A stretch of DNA of 64,000 nt from Afipia sp. OHSU_II-C1 (GTDB lineage Bacteria > Pseudomonadota > Alphaproteobacteria > Rhizobiales > Xanthobacteraceae). This document shows positions 1 to 9,431 of this stretch, in pieces. The position numbers and the translations under genes were made by a program. The first letter of the stretch is position 1. Each line of letters begins with the position of its first letter. The DNA is taken from NCBI RefSeq assembly GCF_000497575.1, contig NZ_APJI01000016.1, forward strand, positions 248,001-312,000, in the 5' to 3' direction. The notes under the pieces are model-generated. The model had not been told where the DNA came from. It did no database searches and was given only the letters and a program-made list of their open reading frames with translations.

Positions 1-240
1 CACATTGCGCCGGACCAGGGGCTCGCCGCCGGTCAGGCGCAGCTTGCGGACCCCCTTGGCGATAAATGCCGAACAGAGCCGGTCCAGTTCCTCCAGTGTG
101 AGAAGGTCGGATTTCGGCAGAAACGTCATGTCCTCGGACATGCAATAGAAGCAGCGCAGGTCGCAGCGGTCCGTCACCGAGACGCGCAGATAGCTGATCG
201 TCCGCCCGAATGGATCGGTCATTGCAGACGTCGTGGCCAT
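1..240 (-). CDS. moaA: GTP 3',8-cyclase MoaA, N-terminal part (runs off the window)
   Basis: This is the first 80 codons of the radical SAM enzyme that starts molybdenum cofactor synthesis by converting GTP to 3',8-cyclo-GTP. The reverse strand reads an N-terminus with [18 protein letters not shown] followed by the CxxxCxxC motif (CDLRCFYC) that binds the SAM-cleaving [4Fe-4S] cluster, and then LTGGEPLVR, the GGEP motif of radical SAM proteins. I chose the ATG at 238-240; an in-frame ATG at 220-222 is the alternative. The rest of the gene, including the C-terminal cysteines of the second cluster, lies outside the window. Confidence 0.93.
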   Translation of the reverse strand, partial: MATTSAMTDPFGRTISYLRVSVTDRCDLRCFYCMSEDMTFLPKSDLLTLEELDRLCSAFIAKGVRKLRLTGGEPLVRRNV

Positions 241-390
241 GGAACTTGAAAAGGGTCCGCTCATTCAGCGCCATGCTTATCGCTTCACCCGGCCGGCTAC
301 GCCGACCGTGGTATCCCAGACCCAATCTAGGCACGATGAGGCGTGCTTACAAATGAATCTCGCTGGGCAGACAGCGCTAATGGAACGGCG

Positions 391-831
391 TCAGCGGGCA
401 GGTGGGGGCGGGAACGGGGAGTCCTCTGCCGGTGCTGCGGCCGGTGCGGCGCGTTTGGCTTTAGGCGCCGCCTTGGGGGCTGCGCGGCCCTTCTTGGTGG
501 GAAGCGCCGGCTGCAGTTCCGCGTAAACCGGATTTGGGTCGACGGTGACGCTACCCGGGCTGCTTGGGTCCCTGATGATCTGCACCGGTACGGTTTCCGG
601 CTGATATTTCGGCAGCGAGAAGGTCACGGAAAGATTTTCAGCGGCGACCACCGAGAGCGAGCAGGGAGTTTTGCAGGTTTCGCCGCTGGAGGCCCGCGCC
701 TCAGCGCCAGCTGGCAGCGATTCAAGCTGAATCGTTGCGCTCGGCGGCGTTGATTTGAACATGTCAGGCATGGAGAACGATGAACAACCCGCCAGGCCAA
801 GACCCGCCGCGACGACAACAATGATACGCAT
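391..831 (-). CDS. Putative lipoprotein with PEGA-like domain
   Basis: A protein of about 146 residues starting MRIIVVVAAGLGLAGCSSF, a type II signal peptide with lipobox LAGC, so it is probably a membrane-anchored lipoprotein. The middle (SLPAGAEARASSGETCKTPC and the following beta-rich stretch ending in PETVPVQI) resembles a PEGA domain, a small surface module. The tail is a low-complexity Ala/Pro/Lys segment. I chose the internal ATG at 829-831 because it places the signal peptide at the N-terminus; a longer reading frame to 909 adds 26 residues without signal-like character. Its function is unknown. Confidence 0.75.
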   Translation of the reverse strand: MRIIVVVAAGLGLAGCSSFSMPDMFKSTPPSATIQLESLPAGAEARASSGETCKTPCSLSVVAAENLSVTFSLPKYQPETVPVQIIRDPSSPGSVTVDPNPVYAELQPALPTKKGRAAPKAAPKAKRAAPAAAPAEDSPFPPPPAR

Positions 832-984
832 GGTGCATCCGTCATGTGATGCGGTGATAGCCGCATAGTCCCCGCGCGGGACCTTAGGAGTGTCGATCCG
901 CGCGTGCAACGGGTCGCATCACAATCGTTAAGAGAAGGTTAATATTGCTGAAGAATCTGACGATAGCGAAAAAGCCATTAATCA

Positions 985-1671
985 TCAGTGGGTTGCCGAT
1001 GATGTCATCAGATTTTCAACGGCTTTCGGGAGTTCCCGCATATGACCGATGACGATGTCGGGTTTCAGTTCCGCGATAGGGATCTCGGTGTAGCCGAAGT
1101 CGACCCCAATCACCGGAATTCCGGCCCGGCGTGCAACCCCGACATCGGGGCCTGAATCGCCGATCATGATCGATCTGGAAATGTCCCCGCCGGCCCGCGC
1201 AATGGTCTGGCGCAGGATGGTGGGGTCCGGCTTTGCCACTCCAAAAGTGTCAGCCCCGCAAATCGCGGCAAACCGCGCCGTCATATCCAATTTTTCGAGC
1301 AGAAGCCGTGAGAGACCTTCCAGCTTGTTGGTGCAGACCGCGAACTTGAATCCGCATCCCTCCAGTTCGTCGAGAGCTGCATACAGGCCCTCAAACGGCT
1401 TGGAAGCGTCGGCGATGTGGTCCTTGTAATAGGCGATAAAGTCCCCGGTCAGTCGGTCGATATCCGCAACGCTCATGGCGCGGCCCTCGAGTTCGAGCCC
1501 GCGCTCGATCAGTTTTCTTGCTCCGGCGCCGATCATGTTTCGTGCGGATGCAACCGGTACGAGCGGCAGCCCCTCGCGCTGGAGTACGAAATTCAGCGCT
1601 CCGACCAGGTCGGGGGCCGTATCGACGAGAGTGCCATCGAGGTCGAAAACAATAAGGGGAGCTGGAGTCAT
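985..1671 (-). CDS. gph: HAD-family phosphatase, phosphoglycolate phosphatase-like
   Basis: A 228-residue HAD hydrolase. Motif I is [10 protein letters not shown] with the nucleophile Asp10 and Asp12, motif II includes VCTNK, and motif III/IV is [15 protein letters not shown]. The length, the helical cap after residue 15 and the PDP tripeptide in VAKPDPTIL fit phosphoglycolate phosphatase, which removes 2-phosphoglycolate made by Rubisco oxygenation or DNA repair. HAD substrate assignments are often imprecise, so another small sugar phosphate is possible. It is divergent from rpiA, with about 160 bp between the start codons. Confidence 0.8.
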   Translation of the reverse strand: MTPAPLIVFDLDGTLVDTAPDLVGALNFVLQREGLPLVPVASARNMIGAGARKLIERGLELEGRAMSVADIDRLTGDFIAYYKDHIADASKPFEGLYAALDELEGCGFKFAVCTNKLEGLSRLLLEKLDMTARFAAICGADTFGVAKPDPTILRQTIARAGGDISRSIMIGDSGPDVGVARRAGIPVIGVDFGYTEIPIAELKPDIVIGHMRELPKAVENLMTSSATH

Positions 1672-1833
1672 GGCGGATCGCTAGCGGGCGGGGCGGCATC
1701 ATGCAAGGCCCGCGTCGGGATTGGTATCATGCCCGCCCTTTTTGGCAGTTTTTCCGCCCCAAAGCCGTATCCAGCAGCGCGGAAACCGCGCTATATGCCT
1801 CGCGTTCCACGAGAACGGAACGTCGAGGGTACG

Positions 1834-2532
1834 ATGTCGATGGACGATCTGAAGAGGCAAGCGGCGGCGCGCGCGGTCGAGCAGGTGCAGGACGGCATGA
1901 AGCTCGGACTCGGCACGGGCTCAACGGCCAAGCACTTCGTTGAACTTCTTGGCGAGCGCGTGAAGGCAGGTCTGAAGGTCGTCGGCGTTCCGACATCGGA
2001 AGCGACGCGGGCCGACGCGGAGCGCTGCGGAGTGCCGCTGACCACGCTGGAGGAGGTTGATCATCTCGATCTCACCGTGGACGGCGCAGACGAAATCGAT
2101 CCTGACCTCGCGCTCATCAAGGGCGGAGGCGGGGCGTTGCTCCGCGAGAAGATCGTCGCGGCGGCGTCAGATCGGATGATTGTGATCGCGGACGAGTCCA
2201 AATGGGTCCCGACCCTTGGGCGTTTCCCGCTTCCGATCGAAGTCATCCCATTCGGTCTCGGCGCAACCCGCCGGGCCATCGAGGCGGTTTTTGCGGAAAA
2301 TGGCGTTTCAGGACAAATGGATGTCCGCAAGACCAAGGATGGCCATGCTTTTGTCACCGATGGCGGCCACTGGATTATCGACGCCCATCTTGGGCGCATA
2401 CCGGAACCCCCCAGACTGGCGGCAGCATTGAGCTCGATTCCCGGCGTGGTGGAGCACGGCTTGTTTGTCGGTCTTGCGCGGACAGCTGTGCTCGCAGGCC
2501 CTCAGGGTATTCGCGTTGTTGAACGGCGCTAG
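1834..2532 (+). CDS. rpiA: Ribose-5-phosphate isomerase A
   Basis: This enzyme interconverts ribose 5-phosphate and ribulose 5-phosphate in the pentose phosphate pathway. The 232-residue protein has the RpiA signatures [14 protein letters not shown] near the N-terminus, [11 protein letters not shown] around the middle and [12 protein letters not shown] with the catalytic region. I use the ATG at 1834 ([15 protein letters not shown]). A much longer open frame upstream overlaps the divergent phosphatase gene and is not supported. The DUF2059 gene follows after 23 bp and may be co-transcribed. Confidence 0.95.
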   Translation: MSMDDLKRQAAARAVEQVQDGMKLGLGTGSTAKHFVELLGERVKAGLKVVGVPTSEATRADAERCGVPLTTLEEVDHLDLTVDGADEIDPDLALIKGGGGALLREKIVAAASDRMIVIADESKWVPTLGRFPLPIEVIPFGLGATRRAIEAVFAENGVSGQMDVRKTKDGHAFVTDGGHWIIDAHLGRIPEPPRLAAALSSIPGVVEHGLFVGLARTAVLAGPQGIRVVERR

Positions 2533-2555
2533 CGCCGCAATTGAGGAGAATTGAT

Positions 2556-3062
2556 ATGAGGAATCTTTCGAACGTTCTGCTTGCGGCAGGCGCAGTGCTG
2601 GGCCTGATGCTGGGCAGCGCGATGGCGCAGGCTCCCAAGCCGCCATCCCCCGCCGCAATCGGTTATGCGAAGGAAATCCTGACGTCCAAGAATGTCAGCA
2701 CGATCTATCAGGGCGCCGTTCCCGGCCTCGTGCAGCGAACCAAGGACGTGCTGTTGCAGTCCAACCTGAACTATCAGAAGGATCTCAACGAAGTCGCCGT
2801 TCAGGTCGCGAAGGATCTCGCCGGCCGGGAAAAGGAAATCGGTGAGGAGATGGCGCGGATTTACGCCAATGCCTTCACCGAACAGGAACTGAAGGAGCTT
2901 GCTGCGTTCTACAAGTCGCCGCTTGGCATCAAGGTGATCGCGCAGGAGCCCGTGGCATTCAACGCTGCGCGTCAATATATGGATCAGTGGGCGCAGAAGT
3001 TCGGCGAAGAAATCAACGCGAAGTTTCGCGCTGAAATGAAGAAGCGCGGCAAGGACATCTAA
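2556..3062 (+). CDS. DUF2059 domain secreted protein
   Basis: A 168-residue protein with a signal peptide (MRNLSNVLLAAGAVLGLMLG, cleavage probably after AMAQ). It is followed by a helical DUF2059 domain containing ARIYANAFTEQELKELAAFY and SPLGIKVI, the conserved core of that family. The start ATG at 2556 lies 7 bp after a GAGGAG ribosome-binding site at 2543-2548, so the upstream in-frame start at 2541 is rejected. The family is periplasmic and of unknown function. It sits between rpiA and gor, 18 bp before the latter. Confidence 0.85.
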   Translation: MRNLSNVLLAAGAVLGLMLGSAMAQAPKPPSPAAIGYAKEILTSKNVSTIYQGAVPGLVQRTKDVLLQSNLNYQKDLNEVAVQVAKDLAGREKEIGEEMARIYANAFTEQELKELAAFYKSPLGIKVIAQEPVAFNAARQYMDQWAQKFGEEINAKFRAEMKKRGKDI

Positions 3063-3080
3063 GCAAGATCGGAATTCCAG

Positions 3081-4466
3081 ATGGCGGACCTGGACGTTGA
3101 TCTGTTCGTAATTGGCGGTGGCTCCGGCGGCGTACGCGCCGCCCGGATCGCCGCTGGTTACGGTGCAAGCGTTCTGGTCGCAGAGGAATACCGTATGGGC
3201 GGCACCTGCGTGATCCGCGGGTGCGTACCCAAGAAGCTCATGGTCTACGCGTCCCACGTCCGCCATGAACTGGATGACGCAGCGGGTTTCGGCTGGACCA
3301 TTCCGCCCGCGACTTTCGACTGGCCGACCCTGATCGCCAACAAGGACCGGGAGATTGCCCGGCTTGAAGCTGCCTATACCTTCAACGTCGAAAAGGCCGG
3401 CGCCAAAATTGTGAAGGCGCGAGCGACGTTCGAAGATCCGCACACGCTGCGCCTTTCCACGGGCCAAACCGTTAAAGCGAAATATGTGCTGATCGCCACC
3501 GGCGGCGCGCCGAACCACGGCGAAGCTATCCCGGGCATCGAGCACGTGATCTCGTCGAACGAGGTGTTTCACCTTCCGAAGTTTCCGAAGCGCATCGTGA
3601 TTCAGGGCGGCGGTTATATCGCGCTGGAATTCGCCTGCATCTTCGCCGGACTCGGCGCGGACGTCACAGTGATCTATCGCGGCGAGAACATTCTGCGCGG
3701 TTTCGATGAAGATGTGCGAAAGCACGTCCGAAGCGAAATGGAAAAGTCCGGCATCACGGTGCTCACCGGCTGTATTGTCACCAAGGTGGAAAAGCACGGC
3801 GAGACGTTCGCGACTCACCTTTCCAACGGATCGAGCATCGCGTCCGATCAGGTCATGTTTGCGATCGGCCGCCACCCGAATGTCAAAGGTCTCGGACTTG
3901 AGAAGGCGGGTGTCGAACTGAACCCTATCAACGGCGGCATTGCCGTCGACGGTTTTTCGCAGACCAACGTCCCACACATCTATGCGGTCGGCGACGTCAC
4001 GCACCGGATCAATCTGACGCCCGTTGCCATCCGCGAGGGACACGCGTTCGCCGATACGGTGTTCGGCAAGCGGCCGACACGGGTCGATCACGCTGACATT
4101 CCGACGGCGGTCTTTACCCAGCCAGAGGTCGGCACGGTGGGACTGAACGAAGCCGAGGCGCGGGCACAGTACACCCACGTCGACATCTACAAGACGGATT
4201 TCCGCTCGCTGAAGTCGACGCTGTCGGGAAGCGAGTCCCGGATCATGATGAAGCTGATTGTCGATGCCTCGACGGACCGGATTCTGGGCTGCCACATCGT
4301 AGGACCGGAGGCGGGTGAACTGATCCAGGTGGTCGGTATTGCCGTGAAGATGAAGGCCACCAAGGCCGACTTCGACGCGACCATGGCCGTGCATCCGACA
4401 GCGGCGGAAGAACTGGTGACCCTGCGCACGCCAAGCGCGCGCCACGTCCGTCAGGCCGCGGAATAG
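3081..4466 (+). CDS. gor: Glutathione-disulfide reductase
   Basis: A flavoenzyme of 461 residues that regenerates glutathione from its disulfide with NADPH. It shows the N-terminal FAD-binding IGGGSGGVRAAR, the redox-active disulfide GGTCVIRGCVPKK (Cys43 and Cys48), the NAD(P)-binding GGGYIALEFA, and the C-terminal HPTAAEE carrying the catalytic His-Glu pair. The length is normal for the family. The short gap after the DUF2059 gene suggests one transcript. Confidence 0.95.
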   Translation: MADLDVDLFVIGGGSGGVRAARIAAGYGASVLVAEEYRMGGTCVIRGCVPKKLMVYASHVRHELDDAAGFGWTIPPATFDWPTLIANKDREIARLEAAYTFNVEKAGAKIVKARATFEDPHTLRLSTGQTVKAKYVLIATGGAPNHGEAIPGIEHVISSNEVFHLPKFPKRIVIQGGGYIALEFACIFAGLGADVTVIYRGENILRGFDEDVRKHVRSEMEKSGITVLTGCIVTKVEKHGETFATHLSNGSSIASDQVMFAIGRHPNVKGLGLEKAGVELNPINGGIAVDGFSQTNVPHIYAVGDVTHRINLTPVAIREGHAFADTVFGKRPTRVDHADIPTAVFTQPEVGTVGLNEAEARAQYTHVDIYKTDFRSLKSTLSGSESRIMMKLIVDASTDRILGCHIVGPEAGELIQVVGIAVKMKATKADFDATMAVHPTAAEELVTLRTPSARHVRQAAE

Positions 4467-4633
4467 TATCTGCGCCCGGTTGCGGCATCAGGGCAGGCGG
4501 GTTGGCCGCCGGAGGCGCCCTCAGCCCAGACAAGCCCTTGATCCATTTTACTGATTTGCATCTGGCAAGACCGTACCCACCTGTGTATAACCCGGCGCAT
4601 CACAAGATTGCCGTTTCCTGAGGAGTTTCAGTC

Positions 4634-6022
4634 ATGTCCGAGCGGTGGACGCCCGACAGCTGGCGCAAGAAGCCAGTGATGCAAGTGCCAGACTATCCCG
4701 ATGCGAAGGCATTGGCCGATGTCGAGGCGCAGCTTGCGACATTTCCGCCGCTGGTTTTTGCCGGTGAGGCGCGCAATCTGAAGAAGTCTCTCGCCCGAGT
4801 CGCAAACGGTGAGGCTTTTCTCTTGCAGGGCGGCGATTGCGCCGAGAGCTTCGCCGAGCATGGCGCGAACAACATCCGCGACTTCTTCCGCGTGCTGCTT
4901 CAGATGGCAGTGGTGCTGACTTATGCCGGTGCGCTGCCGGTGGTGAAGGTCGGCCGCATCGCCGGTCAGTTTGCCAAGCCACGCTCATCGCCGACGGAAA
5001 AGCAGGGCGATATCGAATTGCCCAGCTATCGCGGCGATATCGTCAACGATAACGCCTTCACGAAGGAAGCGCGCACGCCCGATCCGCAGCGCCAGTTGAT
5101 GGCATACCGGCAGTCGGCTGCGACGCTGAATCTGCTGCGCGCCTTCGCGACCGGTGGCTTCGCCAACCTTGGCAGCGTGCATCAGTGGATGCTCGGCTTC
5201 CTGAAGGACTCACCGCAGTCGCGCCGTTACAAGGAACTGGCCGACCGGATCTCCGAGGCGCTCAACTTCATGCGCGCCTGCGGTCTCGATCTCGAGAGCC
5301 ATCCGGAACTGCGTTCGACCGACTTCTACACCAGCCATGAGGCGCTGCTGCTCGGTTACGAACAGGCGTTCACGCGCGTCGATTCCACAACCGGCGACTG
5401 GTACGCGACCACGGGTCATATGATCTGGATCGGCGACCGTACGCGCCAGCTCGATCACGGCCATATCGAATACTTCCGCGGCATCAAGAACCCGATCGGG
5501 CTGAAGTGCGGCCCGTCGCTGAAGCCGGACGAACTGCTCAAGCTGATCGACGTGCTCAATCCTGACAACGAGCCCGGCCGTCTCACGCTGATCAATCGGT
5601 TCGGTTCGGACAAGGTCGATGCGCATCTGCCGCAGCTCATCCGTGCGGTGAAGCGGGAAGGGCGCTCGGTGGTCTGGTCGTGCGATCCGATGCACGGCAA
5701 CACCATCACCTCGACGTCCGGCTACAAGACCCGGCCGTTCGACCGCGTGCTGTCGGAGGTGAAGTCGTTCTTCACCATCCATGCAGCCGAAGGCACCCAT
5801 GCGGGCGGCGTCCATCTGGAAATGACCGGACAGGACGTCACCGAATGCATCGGCGGCGCGCGCGCGATCACCGACGAGGATCTCAATGACCGCTATCACA
5901 CGGTCTGCGATCCGCGCCTGAACGCCGAGCAGTCCATCGATATGGCGTTCCTGATTGCCGAACTCCTCAAGCAGGATCGCTCCGGCAAATCGAAGCCAAT
6001 GCCGGCCGTCGCGGGCTTCTGA
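4634..6022 (+). CDS. aroG: 3-deoxy-7-phosphoheptulonate synthase, class II
   Basis: The first enzyme of the shikimate pathway, condensing phosphoenolpyruvate and erythrose 4-phosphate. The 462-residue protein is of the plant/mycobacterial class II type, with [12 protein letters not shown] early (a conserved metal-ligand Cys), [11 protein letters not shown], the NRFG and [10 protein letters not shown] motifs, and [15 protein letters not shown] near the end. It ends with the TGATG overlap that starts dgkA, so the two are translationally coupled. Confidence 0.93.
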   Translation: MSERWTPDSWRKKPVMQVPDYPDAKALADVEAQLATFPPLVFAGEARNLKKSLARVANGEAFLLQGGDCAESFAEHGANNIRDFFRVLLQMAVVLTYAGALPVVKVGRIAGQFAKPRSSPTEKQGDIELPSYRGDIVNDNAFTKEARTPDPQRQLMAYRQSAATLNLLRAFATGGFANLGSVHQWMLGFLKDSPQSRRYKELADRISEALNFMRACGLDLESHPELRSTDFYTSHEALLLGYEQAFTRVDSTTGDWYATTGHMIWIGDRTRQLDHGHIEYFRGIKNPIGLKCGPSLKPDELLKLIDVLNPDNEPGRLTLINRFGSDKVDAHLPQLIRAVKREGRSVVWSCDPMHGNTITSTSGYKTRPFDRVLSEVKSFFTIHAAEGTHAGGVHLEMTGQDVTECIGGARAITDEDLNDRYHTVCDPRLNAEQSIDMAFLIAELLKQDRSGKSKPMPAVAGF

Positions 6023-6390
6023 TGCTCCGCAAGGTGCTGTCGCGGATGTGGAGCGCCACGATCAACAGCCGGAACGGACTGGCGTTTGCCTTCCGTTCCG
6101 AGCAGGCTTTCCGTGAAGAGGTCGTCGCACTTGTTATCGCCGTGCCGCTGGCTTTCCTGGTCGGTGTCTCGCCGGAACGCAAGATCCAGTTGATCTGTAT
6201 CGTGCTGCTGCTGATGGTGGTCGAATTGCTGAACACGGCCATCGAGAAACTGGCCGATCGCCTGACGACGGACCACGACAAGCAAATCGGCCGGGTCAAG
6301 GACATGGGGTCGGCGGCCGTAGGCGTCACGCTGGTGATCGCAGGAGGAGTCTGGCTGTTCGCCATCGCCGAGCGCATAGGTCTCATCTGA
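6022..6390 (+). CDS. dgkA: Diacylglycerol kinase (prokaryotic DgkA type)
   Basis: A 122-residue integral membrane kinase that phosphorylates diacylglycerol to phosphatidic acid. It has the DgkA signature VVELLNTAIEKLADR with the catalytic Glu and the preceding EEVVALVIA-type helix, and three predicted membrane segments (about residues 38-55, 57-75 and 100-118). The start ATG shares its A with the stop codon of the upstream DAHP synthase gene. Confidence 0.92.
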   Translation: MLRKVLSRMWSATINSRNGLAFAFRSEQAFREEVVALVIAVPLAFLVGVSPERKIQLICIVLLLMVVELLNTAIEKLADRLTTDHDKQIGRVKDMGSAAVGVTLVIAGGVWLFAIAERIGLI

Positions 6391-6445
6391 TTTATGCTCA
6401 TATTGAGCAATTGCGGACCTCTAGCGGAGCGGGCTAAATGCGGTC

Positions 6446-8200
6446 ATGACCAAAGCCACCCAGCTCACGATCACGCTCGCACAGCTCAATCCCGTCGTTG
6501 GTGACGTTACCGGCAATGCCGCGAAGGCCCGTGCTGCCCGGAAACAGGCGGTGTCCGACGGCGCTGATCTGCTGGTCCTGCCTGAGCTGTTCATCGCAGG
6601 CTATCCGCCGGAAGATCTGGTGCTGAAACCGGCATTCCAGGCTGCATGCCGCGCCGAGATCGAGATGCTGGCGCGCGAAACGTCCGACGGCGGTCCGGCT
6701 GTGCTGATCGGCACGCCCTGGGTCGAGGACGGCAAGCTCTACAACGCCTGCGCGTTGCTCGACGAGGGGCGGATAGTGGCGCTGCGCTTCAAGGCCAATC
6801 TGCCGAACTACGGCGTGTTCGACGAAAAACGCGTGTTCGCGCGCGGCCCGGCGGCGGGGCCGGTGACCATCCGCGGCGTGCGGGTCGGCGTTCCCATCTG
6901 TGAAGACACATGGATGGAAGAGTCAGAAGACTACGAGAACGTTGTCGAATGCCTCGCGGAGACCGGCGCGGAAATCCTGATCGTGCCGAACGGATCGCCC
7001 TATACGCGCGAAAAGAACGACATGCGCCTTTCGGTATCGGTCGCACGTGTGGCCGAAAGCGGATTGCCGCTGGTTTATCTCAATCAGGTCGGCGGACAGG
7101 ATGAACTGGTGTTTGACGGTTCGTCGTTCGCGTTGAATGCCGACCGCTCGCTGGCGTTCCAGTTGCCGGGGTTCGTTGAAAACATCACGACCGTCCGATG
7201 GACCAAGGGCGACGGCGGCTGGACCTGCAAGGGGCCGGTGACACCGGTGCTCGACGGCGACAAGGGCGACTATGCTGCCTGTGTGCTCGGCCTGCGCGAT
7301 TATGTGGGTAAGGCCGGTTTTCCCGGCGTGCTGCTCGGCATCTCAGGCGGTATCGATTCAGCGCTGTGCGCGGCCATCGCTGTCGATGCGCTTGGCGCGG
7401 ACAAGGTGCGCGGCGTGATGCTGCCGTTCCGTTTCACCGCGCAGGAATCACTCGATGATGCGGCGAAGCTGACAAAGCAACTCGGCATCCACTACGAGGT
7501 ATTGCCGATTGCCGCTGCGGTTCATGGCTTCGAGGATATTCTCAAGCCGGTCTTTGCGGGCCGGGAGCGGGACGTCACTGAGGAAAACCTGCAGGCGCGC
7601 ACCCGCGGCGTTCTGCTGATGGCTATTTCCAACAAGTTCGGCTCGATGGTGGTGACCACCGGCAACAAGTCGGAAATGTCAGTCGGCTATGCCACGCTCT
7701 ATGGCGACATGAACGGCGGCTACAATCCGATCAAGGACATCTACAAGACCGAGGTTTTCCGGCTTTCGACCCTGCGCAACTCATGGAAGCCCGAGGGCGC
7801 GCTTGGTCCGTCCGGCGAAGTCATTCCGCCAAACATCATCACGCGTCCTCCGACTGCCGAATTGCGCGAGAACCAGACCGATCAGGACTCGCTGCCGCCG
7901 TACGATGTGCTGGACGCCATTCTTGTCCGGCTGGTGGAGCGCGAAGACTCGGTCGCATCGATCGTGGCCGAAGGCTTCGACATCGACACGGTGACCCGCA
8001 TCGCGCGCTTGCTTAACATCGCAGAATACAAGCGCCGTCAGGCCGCGCCGGGCGTGAAGGTGACGCGCAAGAATTTCGGCCGCGATCGCCGCTATCCGAT
8101 CATCAACAAGTTTCGCGACAACGGAAAAGCGCCTGCTGCTCCGGATCATTCGCTGGTGACGCGATCGAGCCGCGGCTCGGCTGAAGCGTTCGAAGGCTGA
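6446..8200 (+). CDS. nadE: Glutamine-dependent NAD+ synthetase
   Basis: Makes NAD+ from deamido-NAD+ using ammonia released from glutamine. The 584-residue protein has an N-terminal nitrilase-type glutaminase domain (Glu in LPELFIAGYPPEDL, Cys in VGVPICEDTW) and a C-terminal ATP-pyrophosphatase domain with the P-loop LGISGGIDSAL. VTTGNKSEMSVGYATLYGD also fits the synthetase domain. A strong hairpin terminator follows. Confidence 0.95.
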   Translation: MTKATQLTITLAQLNPVVGDVTGNAAKARAARKQAVSDGADLLVLPELFIAGYPPEDLVLKPAFQAACRAEIEMLARETSDGGPAVLIGTPWVEDGKLYNACALLDEGRIVALRFKANLPNYGVFDEKRVFARGPAAGPVTIRGVRVGVPICEDTWMEESEDYENVVECLAETGAEILIVPNGSPYTREKNDMRLSVSVARVAESGLPLVYLNQVGGQDELVFDGSSFALNADRSLAFQLPGFVENITTVRWTKGDGGWTCKGPVTPVLDGDKGDYAACVLGLRDYVGKAGFPGVLLGISGGIDSALCAAIAVDALGADKVRGVMLPFRFTAQESLDDAAKLTKQLGIHYEVLPIAAAVHGFEDILKPVFAGRERDVTEENLQARTRGVLLMAISNKFGSMVVTTGNKSEMSVGYATLYGDMNGGYNPIKDIYKTEVFRLSTLRNSWKPEGALGPSGEVIPPNIITRPPTAELRENQTDQDSLPPYDVLDAILVRLVEREDSVASIVAEGFDIDTVTRIARLLNIAEYKRRQAAPGVKVTRKNFGRDRRYPIINKFRDNGKAPAAPDHSLVTRSSRGSAEAFEG

Positions 8201-8214
8201 CCAGCCATGCGTGC

Positions 8215-8240
8215 GCGCGGGAAAAATCCCGCGCATTTGA
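8215..8240 (+). terminator. Rho-independent terminator after nadE
   Basis: An 8-bp perfect stem GCGCGGGA / TCCCGCGC (8215-8222 and 8227-8234) with an AAAA loop is followed by ATTTGATTT. It begins 14 bp after the nadE stop codon. Confidence 0.8.
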
Positions 8241-8403
8241 TTTGCCGATAACGATCGGTCATTTCCGCACGAAGCTAAGTTTAAAACAGAATTCCCATCG
8301 ATCCGGATTGCGGCTATGCGTTTCGCCGCAATGGACTCATATGATTTTCGTCATTTAAATCGTTCGGATACTTCGGCGTTGCCGAGATTATCCGGGGGTG
8401 AAA

Positions 8404-9399
8404 ATGACGATCGATACCGTTCAACACAAGTTCGCTTACACAAATGGCATCCGCATGCATTACGTGGAGGCGGGAACGGGGCCGCTGGTGTTGCTGTGTC
8501 ATGGATGGCCGGAATCCTGGTATTCGTGGCGTCATCAGATTCCGGCGCTGGCCGCGGCCGGTTTTCGTGTGATTGCCCCCGATCTGCGCGGCTATGGCGA
8601 TACCGAAGCGCCAGCCTCTATCGAAGAGTATGACATTCTTCATCTCGCGAGCGATCTTGTCGGGCTTGTCCATGCCGTGGGCGAAGACAAGGCGATTCTG
8701 GTCGGCCATGACTGGGGCTCGATCATCGCGGGGCCAACCGCGCTGCTGCGTCCGGATATCTTTCACGCTGTCGCGCACCTGAGCGTCCCGTTTCTTCCGC
8801 GGCGGGCCGTGCGTCCGCTTGTCAGGTTCTTCAATCTGACGCGCGAGAAGCATTTCTATCAGGATTACTTCCAGCAGCCCGGACGCGTCGAGCGTGAGCT
8901 GGAGGAAGACGTGCGCCGTTCGCTGCTGGGCGTTCTCTATTCGGCATCGGGCGACTGCCGGCGAAGCGATGCGTCCTTCACGTTCGCGTCGTTTCCCAAG
9001 AACACGCGCATGGTCGACAACCTGGCGATCCCTGAGAAGATGCCAGCATGGCTCACCGATGCCGACATCGATTTCTTTGCCGCGCAATTCAGAAAATCTG
9101 GCTTTCGCGGGCCGATTAATTTCTATCGCAACTTCGATCGCAACTGGCTGCTGACACCGTTTCTCGACAAGGCCAAGTTGCGGCAGCCGTCGATTTTCAT
9201 CGCCGGCTCCCTCGATGGCGTGCTGCTGATGGCGGCGGAAGAGGTCAAGTCGATGGAGGAGAACGTGCCCAATCTGTCCGGCAAGCATATCATCGACGGT
9301 GCGGGACACTGGATTCAGCAGGAGCGGCCGGAAGAGGTCAACAAGCTGCTGGTCGATTTCGCCGAGGCCAATCGCAACCCGCGGCAGCTTTTCGGGTGA
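8404..9399 (+). CDS. Alpha/beta-fold hydrolase, epoxide hydrolase-like
   Basis: A 331-residue alpha/beta hydrolase. The oxyanion motif is HGWPESWYSW, the nucleophile elbow is VGHDWGS with Asp rather than Ser as nucleophile, and the catalytic His is in GAGHWIQQERPEEV. An Asp nucleophile and the HGWPE sequence point to epoxide hydrolases or haloalkane dehalogenases, and the cap region with tyrosines favours an epoxide hydrolase. I use the ATG at 8404, six bases inside an in-frame GTG. The true substrate cannot be read from sequence. Confidence 0.85.
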   Translation: MTIDTVQHKFAYTNGIRMHYVEAGTGPLVLLCHGWPESWYSWRHQIPALAAAGFRVIAPDLRGYGDTEAPASIEEYDILHLASDLVGLVHAVGEDKAILVGHDWGSIIAGPTALLRPDIFHAVAHLSVPFLPRRAVRPLVRFFNLTREKHFYQDYFQQPGRVERELEEDVRRSLLGVLYSASGDCRRSDASFTFASFPKNTRMVDNLAIPEKMPAWLTDADIDFFAAQFRKSGFRGPINFYRNFDRNWLLTPFLDKAKLRQPSIFIAGSLDGVLLMAAEEVKSMEENVPNLSGKHIIDGAGHWIQQERPEEVNKLLVDFAEANRNPRQLFG

Positions 9400-9431
9400 A
9401 CCAGGTTTCCGCCGCCGCGGCCGTCTGAGGG

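Noticed and set aside
1417-1833. N-terminal extension of rpiA
   Set aside because: It would overlap the divergent phosphatase gene and is not found in RpiA proteins; the ATG at 1834 gives the normal length.
2529-4445. A 638-codon open frame on the reverse strand opposite the DUF2059 and gor genes
   Set aside because: It is a shadow of GC-rich codon use. The product has no recognisable domain and lies fully opposite two well-supported genes.
5210-5899. Open frame of 229 codons opposite the DAHP synthase gene
   Set aside because: The composition is typical of antisense shadows in GC-rich genes, and no domain or start signal is seen.
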